A stretch of DNA of 9,647 nucleotides from an uncultured Aliarcobacter sp. (GTDB lineage: Bacteria; Campylobacterota; Campylobacteria; Campylobacterales; Arcobacteraceae): NCBI GenBank assembly GCA_947629065.1, contig CANRCH010000063.1, positions 1 through 9,647 of the forward strand, in the 5' to 3' direction. The position numbers and the translations under genes were made by a program. Of this stretch, positions 1 through 7,091 are shown piece after piece. The notes beneath the pieces are model-generated. The model was not told where the DNA came from and ran no database searches. It saw only the letters and a list, made by a program, of their open reading frames with translations. Positions within the stretch are counted from its first letter, which is position 1. The number at the start of each line of letters is the position of its first letter.

Positions 1-1379
1 TTGGAACAGATGGTTTCCAAGAAATTGATGCAGTTGGAATTTCAAGACCATGTACAAAACATAACTATTTAGTAAACAAAATAGAAGATTTACCAAGAAT
101 CTTAAAAGAGGCATTTCATCTTGCTAGTACTGGAAGACCAGGACCTGTGCATGTTGATATTCCAAAAGATATAACAGCACAAATAGCAGAGTTTAACTAT
201 CCAAAAGAGGTAAATATGCCAACATATAAGCCTACAATTAACTACAATAAAAGACAGTTAAAAAAAGCAATGGAAGCAATAAGTACAGCTAAAAAACCAC
301 TTTTATATATAGGTGGTGGTGCTGTTTTATCAAATTGTGGATATGAGATAAGAGAGTTAGCAAAAAAACTAAATATTCCAGCTGTTGAAACACTTATGGC
401 AAGAGGAGTTATGGGAGATGAAAATCCACTTTTCTTTGGAATGTTAGGAATGCACGGAGAGTATGCTGCTAATATGGCAGCTTATGAAACTGATCTTTTA
501 ATCTCACTTGGAGCCAGATTTGATGATAGAGTTACTGGAAGACTTGATGAGTTTGCATCTAAAGCAAAAGTAATTCATATTGATATTGACCCAACAAGTA
601 TTGCAAAACTTGTAGTTCCTGATTATCCAATAGTTGGAGATTTAAAACTAACAGTTGAAGCTATGCTAGAGGAAGCAGAAACTTGCGATATAAATGATTT
701 TTCAAACTGGGTTGAACTATTAAAAGAGTATAGAGAAAAAGAGCCATTAAGATATATTGATACAGATGAGTTAATTAAACCACAGTGGCCAATCCAAAGA
801 GTTGGAAAAATTTTAGGAGATACAGCTATTGTTTCAACAGATGTTGGACAACACCAAATGTGGACAGCACAATTCTTCCCATTTGCAAATCCAAGACAGT
901 TTGTAACAAGTGGTGGATTAGGAACTATGGGGTTTGGACTTCCAGCAGCACTTGGAGCTGCAAGAGCTTTTAAAGGTACGAATAAAGTTGTTGTAAACTT
1001 TACAGGTGATGGATCAATTTTAATGAATATTCAAGAGCTTATGACTTGTAGCGAGTATGAATTACCTGTAATTAATATAGTTTTAAATAATAATTATTTA
1101 GGAATGGTGCGACAATGGCAAACAATGTTCTATGAAAATAGATTAGCAGAAACAGATTTAACAGCACAACCAAACTTTAAAATGTTAGCAGAAGCTTTTG
1201 GCTGCTTAGGTTATACTGTAAGTACAAAAGAGGAGTTTGATGCTGCATTTAAAGATGCAGTAGAAAAAAGAAAACCAGCAATGATAGAAGTAATTGTTGC
1301 AAGAAATGAAGAGGTTTTACCAATGGTTCCAAATGGACACTCTTTAAATGAGATGACTTTAATAAAAGGAGATAGATAA
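1..1379 (+). CDS. ilvB: Acetolactate synthase large (catalytic) subunit, 5'-truncated by window edge
   Basis: The frame is open from base 3 with no start in view; about 458 residues are visible of a family of roughly 560-600, so about 100 N-terminal residues, including the usual catalytic Glu of the ThDP-binding PYR domain, lie outside the window. The visible part begins at the end of the PYR domain (GRPGPVHVDIPKD around 135-170). Next comes the central FAD-binding-type domain (LISLGARFDDRVTG near 495-540, then a VIHIDIDP strand). The C-terminal ThDP domain carries the motif GDGSILMNIQEL (from about 1006) ending in a run of Asn near 1085-1095, and YLGMVRQWQ with the Trp that shapes the substrate channel. 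The enzyme condenses pyruvate with pyruvate or 2-ketobutyrate, the first common step of branched-chain amino acid synthesis. The GTG at 147 is an internal Val codon, not the start. The stop TAA overlaps the ilvN ATG by one base, implying coupled translation. Identification is very secure. Confidence 0.97.
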   Translation, partial: GTDGFQEIDAVGISRPCTKHNYLVNKIEDLPRILKEAFHLASTGRPGPVHVDIPKDITAQIAEFNYPKEVNMPTYKPTINYNKRQLKKAMEAISTAKKPLLYIGGGAVLSNCGYEIRELAKKLNIPAVETLMARGVMGDENPLFFGMLGMHGEYAANMAAYETDLLISLGARFDDRVTGRLDEFASKAKVIHIDIDPTSIAKLVVPDYPIVGDLKLTVEAMLEEAETCDINDFSNWVELLKEYREKEPLRYIDTDELIKPQWPIQRVGKILGDTAIVSTDVGQHQMWTAQFFPFANPRQFVTSGGLGTMGFGLPAALGAARAFKGTNKVVVNFTGDGSILMNIQELMTCSEYELPVINIVLNNNYLGMVRQWQTMFYENRLAETDLTAQPNFKMLAEAFGCLGYTVSTKEEFDAAFKDAVEKRKPAMIEVIVARNEEVLPMVPNGHSLNEMTLIKGDR

Positions 1380-1876
1380 TGAGTAACTTTAACAGCTACT
1401 ATAATAGTGAGACAATAAGACAAGTTATCTCTGTAATTGTTTTAAATGAACATAATGTTTTATCAAGAATTGTTGGACTTTTTTCAGCACGAGGTTATAA
1501 TATTGACTCTTTAACAGTTGCACCAATGGAAGATAGCCCATATTCAAGAATGACAATTGTAACAACTGGAGATAAAAGAGTAATAGATCAAATTGTTAAA
1601 CAATTAAATAAATTAATTCCAGTTCTAAAAGTAAATGAACATAGAAATGTAATTGAAAAAGATACGGTTTTAATGAAGTTTTCAATTGATAATAATCTTT
1701 CAGATATAGATGTAATTGCAAGGGCTTATCACGGAAGTATTCAAAATGTTACAGATGAAGCAATTATAGTTTCAGCAACAGATTCAAGTGATAGAATTAT
1801 GAATTTTATAAAAGTTATGCAAAAATTTAATCCACTTGAAGTCGTAAGAAGTGGAATAGTTGCAATCGAAAGATAA
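1379..1876 (+). CDS. ilvN: Acetolactate synthase small (regulatory) subunit
   Basis: The 165-residue protein matches the usual length of IlvN/IlvH (E. coli IlvH 163). An N-terminal ACT domain spans about residues 13-90, with the signature LSRIVGLFSARGYNIDSLTV and then SRMTIVTTGD. A second ACT-like C-terminal domain follows, ending in VVRSGIVAIER. It binds and activates IlvB and in other bacteria imposes valine feedback. The start is the ATG of the TAATG overlap, supported by AAAAGGAG at 1364-1371, seven bases upstream. It carries about 12 more N-terminal residues than E. coli IlvH. By my alignment Asn26 replaces the Gly14 of E. coli IlvH, while the equivalents of Asn11 and Asn29 (Asn23, Asn41) are kept; substitutions at these positions weaken valine inhibition in E. 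coli. Transcription probably ends at the hairpin overlapping the stop codon. Confidence 0.96.
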   Translation: MSNFNSYYNSETIRQVISVIVLNEHNVLSRIVGLFSARGYNIDSLTVAPMEDSPYSRMTIVTTGDKRVIDQIVKQLNKLIPVLKVNEHRNVIEKDTVLMKFSIDNNLSDIDVIARAYHGSIQNVTDEAIIVSATDSSDRIMNFIKVMQKFNPLEVVRSGIVAIER

Positions 1877-1898
1877 GGATTTTTCCTTATCTTTTTTT
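1869..1898 (+). terminator. Intrinsic terminator of ilvBN, overlapping the ilvN stop codon
   Basis: An uninterrupted 11-bp stem (1869-1879 with 1884-1894, core AGATAAGGA/TCCTTATCT) closes a TTTT loop, and the 3' arm runs into seven Ts at 1892-1898. This is a textbook rho-independent terminator. The TAA stop of ilvN (1874-1876) lies inside the left arm, so a terminating ribosome would cover that arm. Confidence 0.9.
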
Positions 1899-1914
1899 AT
1901 TTTAAGGATATATA

Positions 1915-2865
1915 ATGACTCTTTTTGAAATAGCAGAGTATTTAGATTTAAAGTGTGAAAAGGATATTGAAATCACAGCTTTAAATGGTTTAAAAGATGC
2001 AAATAGTAGTGAATTATCATTTTTAGAAAACAAAAAATATGCAAATGATTTAAAAAATACAAAAGCAGGTGCTGTTTTTGTAAATAAAGAGAATTTAGAT
2101 TTTGTTCCAAACTCTTGTATAGCAATTATTTGTGAAGAACCATATCTAGCTTTAGCAAAAGCTAGTAAGCTTTTTGCACCAGAAGTTATTGAAATGGATG
2201 GAGAAAAACCTATAATTGGCGGGAAAACAAAAGTTATGCCAAATGTATATATAGGAAAAAATAGCGTTATTGGAAGTGAATGTAATATTATGGCAGGAGC
2301 TTTTATTGGGGATAATGTAAAGATTGGAAACAATGTAACAATCTACCCAAATGTTACAATTTATAGAGATTGTGTTATTGGAGATGATTGTATTATTCAC
2401 GCTGGAACTGTAATTGGAAGTGATGGTTTTGGATTTGCAAATACTAAAGATGGAAAATATATAAAAATCTATCAAAATGGAAATGTAATAATTGGTTCTG
2501 ATGTTGAAATTGGAGCAAATTGTACTATTGATAGAGCTGTTTTTAAATCAACTATCATTGAAAATGGCGTAAGAATAGATAATTTAGTTCATATTGCACA
2601 TAACTGTAAAATAGGGCAAGGAAGTATATTAGTAACACAAGTTGGGCTTTCAGGTTCAACTACACTTCACCCTTATGTAGTTATGGGTGGACAAAGTGCA
2701 ACTTCAGGTCACCTTGAAATTGCAGCATTTACAACAATAGCTGCACGAGGTGGAGTTACAAAAACAATAAGTGAACCAAAAAAATCGTGGGCAGGATTTC
2801 CACTATTTGAGCATAAAGAGTGGTTAAAATTACAAGCTAGAATATCAAAATTATTAAAACAATAA
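1915..2865 (+). CDS. lpxD: UDP-3-O-(3-hydroxyacyl)glucosamine N-acyltransferase (lipid A synthesis)
   Basis: LpxD transfers a 3-hydroxyacyl chain from acyl-ACP to the glucosamine amine, the third step of lipid A synthesis, in the cytoplasm. The 316 residues show the family plan. Residues 1 to about 95 form the N-terminal uridine-binding domain ([17 protein letters not shown] near 26-42). About 100-270 is a left-handed beta-helix of hexapeptide repeats ([I/V]G-x(4) runs such as [12 protein letters not shown] and [13 protein letters not shown]). Residues 221-230, [10 protein letters not shown], carry the catalytic His (His229, matching His239 of E. coli). IGSDGFGFA (167-175) is also diagnostic. 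The C-terminal helical part is shorter than in E. coli LpxD (341 aa). The start ATG has AAGGA at 1904-1908, six bases upstream. It lies 38 bp after ilvN and beyond its terminator, so it needs its own promoter or readthrough; I see no clear promoter in the gap. It is probably co-transcribed with ftsK. Confidence 0.96.
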   Translation: MTLFEIAEYLDLKCEKDIEITALNGLKDANSSELSFLENKKYANDLKNTKAGAVFVNKENLDFVPNSCIAIICEEPYLALAKASKLFAPEVIEMDGEKPIIGGKTKVMPNVYIGKNSVIGSECNIMAGAFIGDNVKIGNNVTIYPNVTIYRDCVIGDDCIIHAGTVIGSDGFGFANTKDGKYIKIYQNGNVIIGSDVEIGANCTIDRAVFKSTIIENGVRIDNLVHIAHNCKIGQGSILVTQVGLSGSTTLHPYVVMGGQSATSGHLEIAAFTTIAARGGVTKTISEPKKSWAGFPLFEHKEWLKLQARISKLLKQ

Positions 2866-2871
2866 AAAGGG
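2866..2871 (+). promoter_or_regulatory. Shine-Dalgarno that selects the ftsK start
   Basis: AAAGGG directly after the lpxD stop sits seven bases before the ATC at 2879, the same spacing seen for ilvN and close to that of lpxD. No purine-rich site precedes the TTG at 3059. This site therefore argues that ftsK translation begins at 2879 on a non-canonical codon. Confidence 0.7.
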
Positions 2872-2878
2872 TCGCACC

Positions 2879-5143
2879 ATCGCAAAGAAAATTATTTCAT
2901 TAATTATTTTATTTATTTTACTATATTTCCAAATCTCAACATTTGCTAGTTCACAAGATGTAGTTGGTGGTGTTGGATATGGATTTTCACAGTTTTCACA
3001 TAAATATTTCTCATATTTATCATATTTTTATCTGTTACTATTTATCTATCCACTATATTTGATAAATTTTAAAAATGATTTTAACAATAAAGATTTGATT
3101 TTAAATATTTCTGTAATACTTTTAACATTTTTAATAATGCTTATTTTTCAAGCATTAGTTGTAGAAAATCCTTATAACAGAGGAGAAATAGGAAATATTT
3201 TAGTAGATAGTTTAAGTCCAATTATTGGAACAGCTGGACTTTATATTTTTGTTATTTTTGGTTTTATTATTTCACTTTTAATACTTTTTGAGACTTCAGA
3301 TTATAGTTTTGAAGATATAAAAAGATTTAAAAATAAAATAAAATTAAGAAATAGCCTAAAACCAAACAAAGTTTCACAAGCCCAAAATTCAAAAAAAGCT
3401 TATCAAAATCCAAATCTAGCAAGAGAGCAGATTATAAAAGCTATTGAATCAAAACAAAAACAGGAACAAAATAAAAAAGATAACTCTACTAATCTTGATA
3501 AAAATGAAGAGATTTTTGAGGCACAAATTTTAGAAACAGTTGCTTCAAATAACTCTAATATAGAAAACTATGAAGATATTTTGGAAGTAGAAGATACAAA
3601 TATATCCAATACATCTAATAATAAAACTTTTGAGCCTCAAACTCAAACTTCAAGTATAATTGTTGAAGAACTAGAAGAGAATAAAAAGCTTTTAGATGAG
3701 CTAGAACTAGGAAAAACAGAGAAACCAAAAGATTTTATTCTTCCACCAACTGATTTTTTCCAAAATCCGCCAAAAGAGAATAAATCCAAAGTAAATGAAG
3801 CAATAATTGATCAAAAAATAGGTGATTTACTTGATAAATTATCTATGTTTAAAATTGATGGAGATGTTGTAAGAACTTATACAGGTCCAGTGGTTACAAC
3901 ATTTGAGTTTAAACCAGCACCAAATGTAAAGGTTTCAAAAATTTTAAGTCTTCAAGATGACCTTGCAATGGCACTAAAAGCACAAACAATTAGAATTCAA
4001 GCACCAATTCCTGGTAAAGATGTAGTTGGAATTGAAGTTCCAAATGAAGATATGCAGACAATTTATCTAAGAGAGATGCTAGAAAGTGAGCTATTTCAAA
4101 ACTCAAAATCGCCTTTAACAATGATTTTAGGAAAAGATATAGTTGGAAAACCATTTATAACGGATTTAAAAAAGCTTCCACACTTACTAATTGCTGGAAC
4201 AACAGGAAGTGGAAAGAGTGTTGGGATTAACTCTATGATTTTATCTTTACTATATAAAAACTCGCCAGATAACTTGCGACTTGTAATGATAGATCCAAAA
4301 ATGCTAGAGTTTTCAATGTATAATGATATTCCACACCTTTTAACGCCAGTTATTACAAAAGCTAGTGATGCTATTAATGCACTTGCAAATATGGTTGCAG
4401 AGATGGAAAGAAGATATACTTTAATGTCTCAAACAAGAACAAAAAATATAGAAAACTACAATGAAAAAGCAAAAAAAGATGGATACGATACAATGCCTTA
4501 TATTGTTGTAGTTATTGATGAGTTAGCTGATTTAATGATGACAAGTGGAAAAGATGTTGAGCATTCAATAGCAAGACTTGCACAAATGGCAAGAGCTAGT
4601 GGAATTCACTTAATTGTTGCAACTCAAAGACCATCGGTTGATGTTGTAACAGGGCTTATTAAAGCAAATCTTCCAAGCCGTCTTTCATATAAAGTAGGGC
4701 AAAAAATTGATTCAAAAATTATTCTTGACTCAATGGGAGCTGAATCTTTACTTGGTCGTGGTGATATGCTATTTACACCTCCAGGAACTCCTGGGCTTGT
4801 AAGAATTCATGCACCTTGGAGTACTGAAGGTGAGATAGATCAAGTTGTAGATTTCTTAAAATACCAAAGAGATGTAGAGTATGATATGAATTTTATCAAA
4901 GATAGAAACTCATCAGCACTAGTAAAAGGTGTCTCAAACTCAAATTCAGATGATATTGAGCTGGATGAACTATATAATGATGCAAAAGATGTAGTTTTAA
5001 GTGATCAAAAAACATCTATTTCATATCTTCAAAGAAGACTTAGAATTGGTTACAATAGGGCTGCAACAATTGTTGAACAGCTTGAACTTACAGGAGTTTT
5101 AAGCGAAGCTGATGCAAAAGGAAATAGGGAGATTTTAGTATAA
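2879..5143 (+). CDS. ftsK: FtsK/SpoIIIE-family DNA translocase, probable ATC start
   Basis: FtsK is the septum-anchored ATPase that pumps chromosome termini and activates Xer recombination. Read from ATC 2879 the protein has 754 residues and begins (M)AKKIISLIILF. Four membrane helices (about 4-23, 44-63, 73-95, 115-137) match the FtsK N-terminal domain. A hydrophilic Asn/Lys/Glu/Gln-rich linker (about 150-300) and the alpha domain (about 308-378) follow. The RecA-like motor has Walker A GTTGSGKS (440-447), Walker B VVVIDEL (543-549) and ATQRPSVDVVTGLIKAN (581-597). A winged-helix gamma domain (about 698-754) contains SYLQRRLRIGYNRAATIVEQL and recognises orienting DNA motifs. The first ATG/GTG/TTG in frame is TTG 3059. 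It would give 694 residues, lose helices 1 and 2, and has no ribosome site; the frame is open back to 2858. The identity is certain. The start codon is inference and could reflect a sequencing error at an ATG. The gene lies 13 nt after lpxD, with no terminator between them. Confidence 0.9.
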   Translation: MAKKIISLIILFILLYFQISTFASSQDVVGGVGYGFSQFSHKYFSYLSYFYLLLFIYPLYLINFKNDFNNKDLILNISVILLTFLIMLIFQALVVENPYNRGEIGNILVDSLSPIIGTAGLYIFVIFGFIISLLILFETSDYSFEDIKRFKNKIKLRNSLKPNKVSQAQNSKKAYQNPNLAREQIIKAIESKQKQEQNKKDNSTNLDKNEEIFEAQILETVASNNSNIENYEDILEVEDTNISNTSNNKTFEPQTQTSSIIVEELEENKKLLDELELGKTEKPKDFILPPTDFFQNPPKENKSKVNEAIIDQKIGDLLDKLSMFKIDGDVVRTYTGPVVTTFEFKPAPNVKVSKILSLQDDLAMALKAQTIRIQAPIPGKDVVGIEVPNEDMQTIYLREMLESELFQNSKSPLTMILGKDIVGKPFITDLKKLPHLLIAGTTGSGKSVGINSMILSLLYKNSPDNLRLVMIDPKMLEFSMYNDIPHLLTPVITKASDAINALANMVAEMERRYTLMSQTRTKNIENYNEKAKKDGYDTMPYIVVVIDELADLMMTSGKDVEHSIARLAQMARASGIHLIVATQRPSVDVVTGLIKANLPSRLSYKVGQKIDSKIILDSMGAESLLGRGDMLFTPPGTPGLVRIHAPWSTEGEIDQVVDFLKYQRDVEYDMNFIKDRNSSALVKGVSNSNSDDIELDELYNDAKDVVLSDQKTSISYLQRRLRIGYNRAATIVEQLELTGVLSEADAKGNREILV

Positions 5144-5175
5144 AGTTTTCTTTTCGGAACTAAGAACTTGTTTGG

Positions 5176-5197
5176 AGCTAAGAACTTGTTCTTAGCT
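5176..5197. repeat. Perfect 10-bp-arm hairpin, 3' of ftsK
   Basis: AGCTAAGAAC pairs perfectly with GTTCTTAGCT around TT; in RNA this would most simply be a 9-bp stem with a CUUG tetraloop. On the + strand it is followed by a run of As, and on the - strand by CCAAACAAG. It lacks the T-tract of an intrinsic terminator in either direction, although it may still stabilise or define 3' ends. Confidence 0.7.
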
Positions 5198-5230
5198 AAA
5201 AAATATATCTTCCAAAATTAGTTTATTTGG

Positions 5231-5249
5231 CTAAGGTCGAAGACCTTAG
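5231..5249. repeat. Perfect 8-bp-arm hairpin, 3' of the ABC gene
   Basis: CTAAGGTC pairs with GACCTTAG around GAA. It lies 12 bp beyond the stop codon of the - strand ABC transporter gene. There is no T-tract after it on either strand, so it is at best an atypical terminator. Confidence 0.7.
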
Positions 5250-5261
5250 TTCCAGATAAAT

Positions 5262-7028
5262 TTATGTTATAAGCTGTTGTTTTACAAACAGATTATAGTG
5301 ACCCTCTTGTTCTTCAAGATCCTTACTAGAACCACTTTGTACAAGTTTCCCATCATCAAGAACATATATTTTTGAAGCATTTTTAACACTACTTAATCTA
5401 TGTGCAATCGTAATTACTGTTTTCTCTTTCAAAAACTCTTTTAAATTCTCAAAAAGTCTAGCTTCTGTGTGTACATCAAGTGCTGAAGTTGATTCATCAA
5501 ATATTACAACACTTGGATTTGCTACAATCATTCGTGCAATTGATAGTCTTTGCCTTTGACCACCACTTAGTCTTACTCCCATTTTTCCAACAACTGTATC
5601 AAGACCTTCTGGAAGTTTTTCTACAACCTCTTTTAGTTCAGCTATTTTTAGTGCTTCAAATATTTTCTCATCATCTATATTATCACCCATTGTAATATTA
5701 AATCTAAGAGTGTTGTTAAATAAAATTGGCATTTGTAATACTAGAAATATTTTTTCTCTTAATGAATGTTTATCAAGATTATCAATACTTATGCCGTTGT
5801 ATAAAATATCCCCAGAAGTTTTTGCATAAAAACCTGCAATTAGCTGTGAAATCGTTGTTTTTCCACTTCCACTTGCACCGATTATTGCTATTTTTTCACC
5901 ATAATTTATATCAAAACTAATATTATCTAAGCTTTTTTTATCTTTTATATATGAAAAATCAAGATTTTTTAAACTAATATTTACCTCTTTTTTATCTAAA
6001 ACTTTATCTCCACTTGCTTCTGTGTTTAGAACCAAAATTTTGTTAATTCTTCCAAGAGCTGCTTTTGCACTAGCAAGGCTATATTGAATAGATAAAATCT
6101 CTTGAACAGGTGTCATAATAAACCAAATATATCCAAACATAGCAAACATAAGTCCAATTGATAAATCACTATAAGCTACCAATAAAAGCCCAGTTGCTCT
6201 AAATATTTCAAAAGCAAAAAGAAAAATTGTATAAGAAAACTTTTCATAAGCAACACTTTTATAGTTGTACTCATTTGAAGCAATTTTTATATTTTCAGCC
6301 CTTAAAATAGACTCTTTGAAAAACTCTTCCTCTTTATTACTTGCTTTTATTTGTGAAAAAAGATCTGTTGTTTCATTTATATTTGACTGAAACTCCTCAA
6401 TTGTGGCATTTTCCTCTTTTTTTAGTTCACCTGTTTTTTTTGCTATTCTTTTTGAAAGTATTGCAATTGTTGGTTGAGTAAATAATATCATAAGCCCTAA
6501 AACTAAATCAATTTTAATTATTACAAAAGCAACAGCGATTAAAGTCAAAGTTGCAGTTATTAGTTTTCCTGCAACTGTTACAATAAAGCTATCAAGGGTG
6601 TTTACATCTGTTATTAAATTTGCTGCAATTTTTCCACTTCCAAGACTTTCATACTCATTTATAGTAACTTTTTTCAAGTGAAGTAGAAGTTTTTTTCTTA
6701 TTTCAAATATTACTACTTTTGAAATAGATGTAAAAATTTTTGTTGTAATAACAGAGAAGAAAAAGTGAAAAAATCTAAGCAGTAAAACTACAACTGTAAC
6801 AATTGCAACATAATAAAAAGCGTTTCCACTTCCAAAAAACTGATCAATATTATTTACAAAAAAATCTGGTTTTTCTAATAAAACTTCATCTACAAGAATT
6901 GGTAAAAGAAGAGGAATAGGCACACTAACTAAAATTCCAATAATAGTGATTATTTGCCCAAAAATCAAAGCTTTTTTGTTTTTTAATAGAAGATTAAAAA
7001 TATATTTAAGTGTAATTTGTTCATTCAT
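5262..7028 (-). CDS. ABC exporter, fused membrane and ATPase domains, substrate unknown
   Basis: The 588 residues form a complete half-transporter of the MsbA/type IV exporter kind, expected to work as a dimer in the inner membrane. Residues 1 to about 330 are the membrane domain, with hydrophobic helices near 19-48, 70-95, 150-190 and 262-310. The C-terminal nucleotide-binding domain has every motif: Walker A GASGSGKT (384-391), Q-loop Gln432, signature LSGGQ (487-491), Walker B VVIFDE with catalytic Glu512, D-loop SALD and H-loop His543. All are canonical, so a homodimer with two active sites is plausible. There is no N-terminal C39 or C39-like peptidase domain, so it is not a LapB-type protein secretion ATPase. 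Lipid, drug or peptide export cannot be distinguished by sequence reading. The ATG lacks a Shine-Dalgarno, and a TATAAT lies only six bases upstream. It is divergent from lapG and convergent with ftsK. Confidence 0.93.
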   Translation of the reverse strand: MNEQITLKYIFNLLLKNKKALIFGQIITIIGILVSVPIPLLLPILVDEVLLEKPDFFVNNIDQFFGSGNAFYYVAIVTVVVLLLRFFHFFFSVITTKIFTSISKVVIFEIRKKLLLHLKKVTINEYESLGSGKIAANLITDVNTLDSFIVTVAGKLITATLTLIAVAFVIIKIDLVLGLMILFTQPTIAILSKRIAKKTGELKKEENATIEEFQSNINETTDLFSQIKASNKEEEFFKESILRAENIKIASNEYNYKSVAYEKFSYTIFLFAFEIFRATGLLLVAYSDLSIGLMFAMFGYIWFIMTPVQEILSIQYSLASAKAALGRINKILVLNTEASGDKVLDKKEVNISLKNLDFSYIKDKKSLDNISFDINYGEKIAIIGASGSGKTTISQLIAGFYAKTSGDILYNGISIDNLDKHSLREKIFLVLQMPILFNNTLRFNITMGDNIDDEKIFEALKIAELKEVVEKLPEGLDTVVGKMGVRLSGGQRQRLSIARMIVANPSVVIFDESTSALDVHTEARLFENLKEFLKEKTVITIAHRLSSVKNASKIYVLDDGKLVQSGSSKDLEEQEGHYNLFVKQQLIT

Positions 7029-7043
7029 AAATTTATTATAACT
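7029..7043 (-). promoter_or_regulatory. Promoter of the ABC exporter gene, possibly leaderless
   Basis: On the - strand a perfect TATAAT (7040 down to 7035) is followed by AAATTT and then the ATG at 7028. Normal spacing puts the transcription start on or next to the A of ATG, leaving no room for a ribosome binding site. The -35 is weak (TTTCAA at 7063-7058, 17-bp spacer). A less perfect alternative box, TATAAA, lies at 7048-7043. Confidence 0.5.
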
Positions 7044-7057
7044 TTATATCTCTTTAT

Positions 7058-7091
7058 TTGAAATTCATACAATTTTGATATAATCTTACTT
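7058..7091 (+). promoter_or_regulatory. Extended -10 promoter of lapG-lapD, probably leaderless
   Basis: TGATATAAT (7076-7084) is a perfect extended -10 element inside a T-rich stretch typical of Campylobacterota promoters. A -35-like TTGAAA lies at 7058-7063 with a 15-bp spacer. The TATAAT ends seven bases before the ATG at 7092, so transcription should start at or one to two bases before the A of ATG. The interval CTTACTT contains no Shine-Dalgarno. Confidence 0.65.

Larger units (their letters stand above)
5156..5253. repeat. Cluster of related palindromes between convergent ftsK and ABC genes
   Basis: Most of the 118-bp gap is self-complementary. The outer ends GGAACTAAG (5156-5164) and CTTAGTTCC (5245-5253) are perfect 9-bp inverted repeats. 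Inside are two perfect hairpins, and a 13-bp direct repeat CTAAGAACTTGTT at 5160-5172 and 5178-5190. All arms share a CTAAG/CTTAG core. The pairings compete: CTAAGAAC at 5160 can also pair with the right arm of the first hairpin. I see no target-site duplication and no coding content. It resembles a REP-like or small non-autonomous palindromic element, but repetition elsewhere in the genome cannot be judged from this window. Confidence 0.6.

Noticed and set aside
147..149. GTG as the ilvB start
   Set aside because: The frame is open to the window edge, and upstream codons encode conserved acetolactate synthase sequence ending in GRPGPVHVD.
1902..2475. Open frames on the - strand across lpxD
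   Set aside because: They are shadows of a well-identified gene on the other strand, with low-complexity Phe/Ser/Ile/Asn-rich translations and no recognisable motif.
3059..3061. TTG as the ftsK start codon
   Set aside because: It has no ribosome binding site, falls at the end of a membrane helix, and discards in-frame upstream sequence that completes the FtsK membrane domain.
5176..5249. The two hairpins as ordinary rho-independent terminators
   Set aside because: No T-run follows either stem on either strand; the A-run after the first is on the wrong side for + strand termination. They are recorded as repeats instead.
5144..5261. A dif/Xer recombination site next to ftsK
   Set aside because: The palindromes do not show two 11-bp Xer arms around a 6-8 bp centre, and no resemblance to known difH sequences was recognised.
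5480..5920. Open + strand frames inside the ABC transporter gene
   Set aside because: Leu/Gln/His-rich translations antisense to conserved ATPase motifs; these are coding shadows.
5262..7028. LapB, the type I secretion ATPase for a LapA adhesin
   Set aside because: The protein starts almost directly at its first membrane helix and lacks the C39-like N-terminal domain; adjacency to lapGD alone is not enough.
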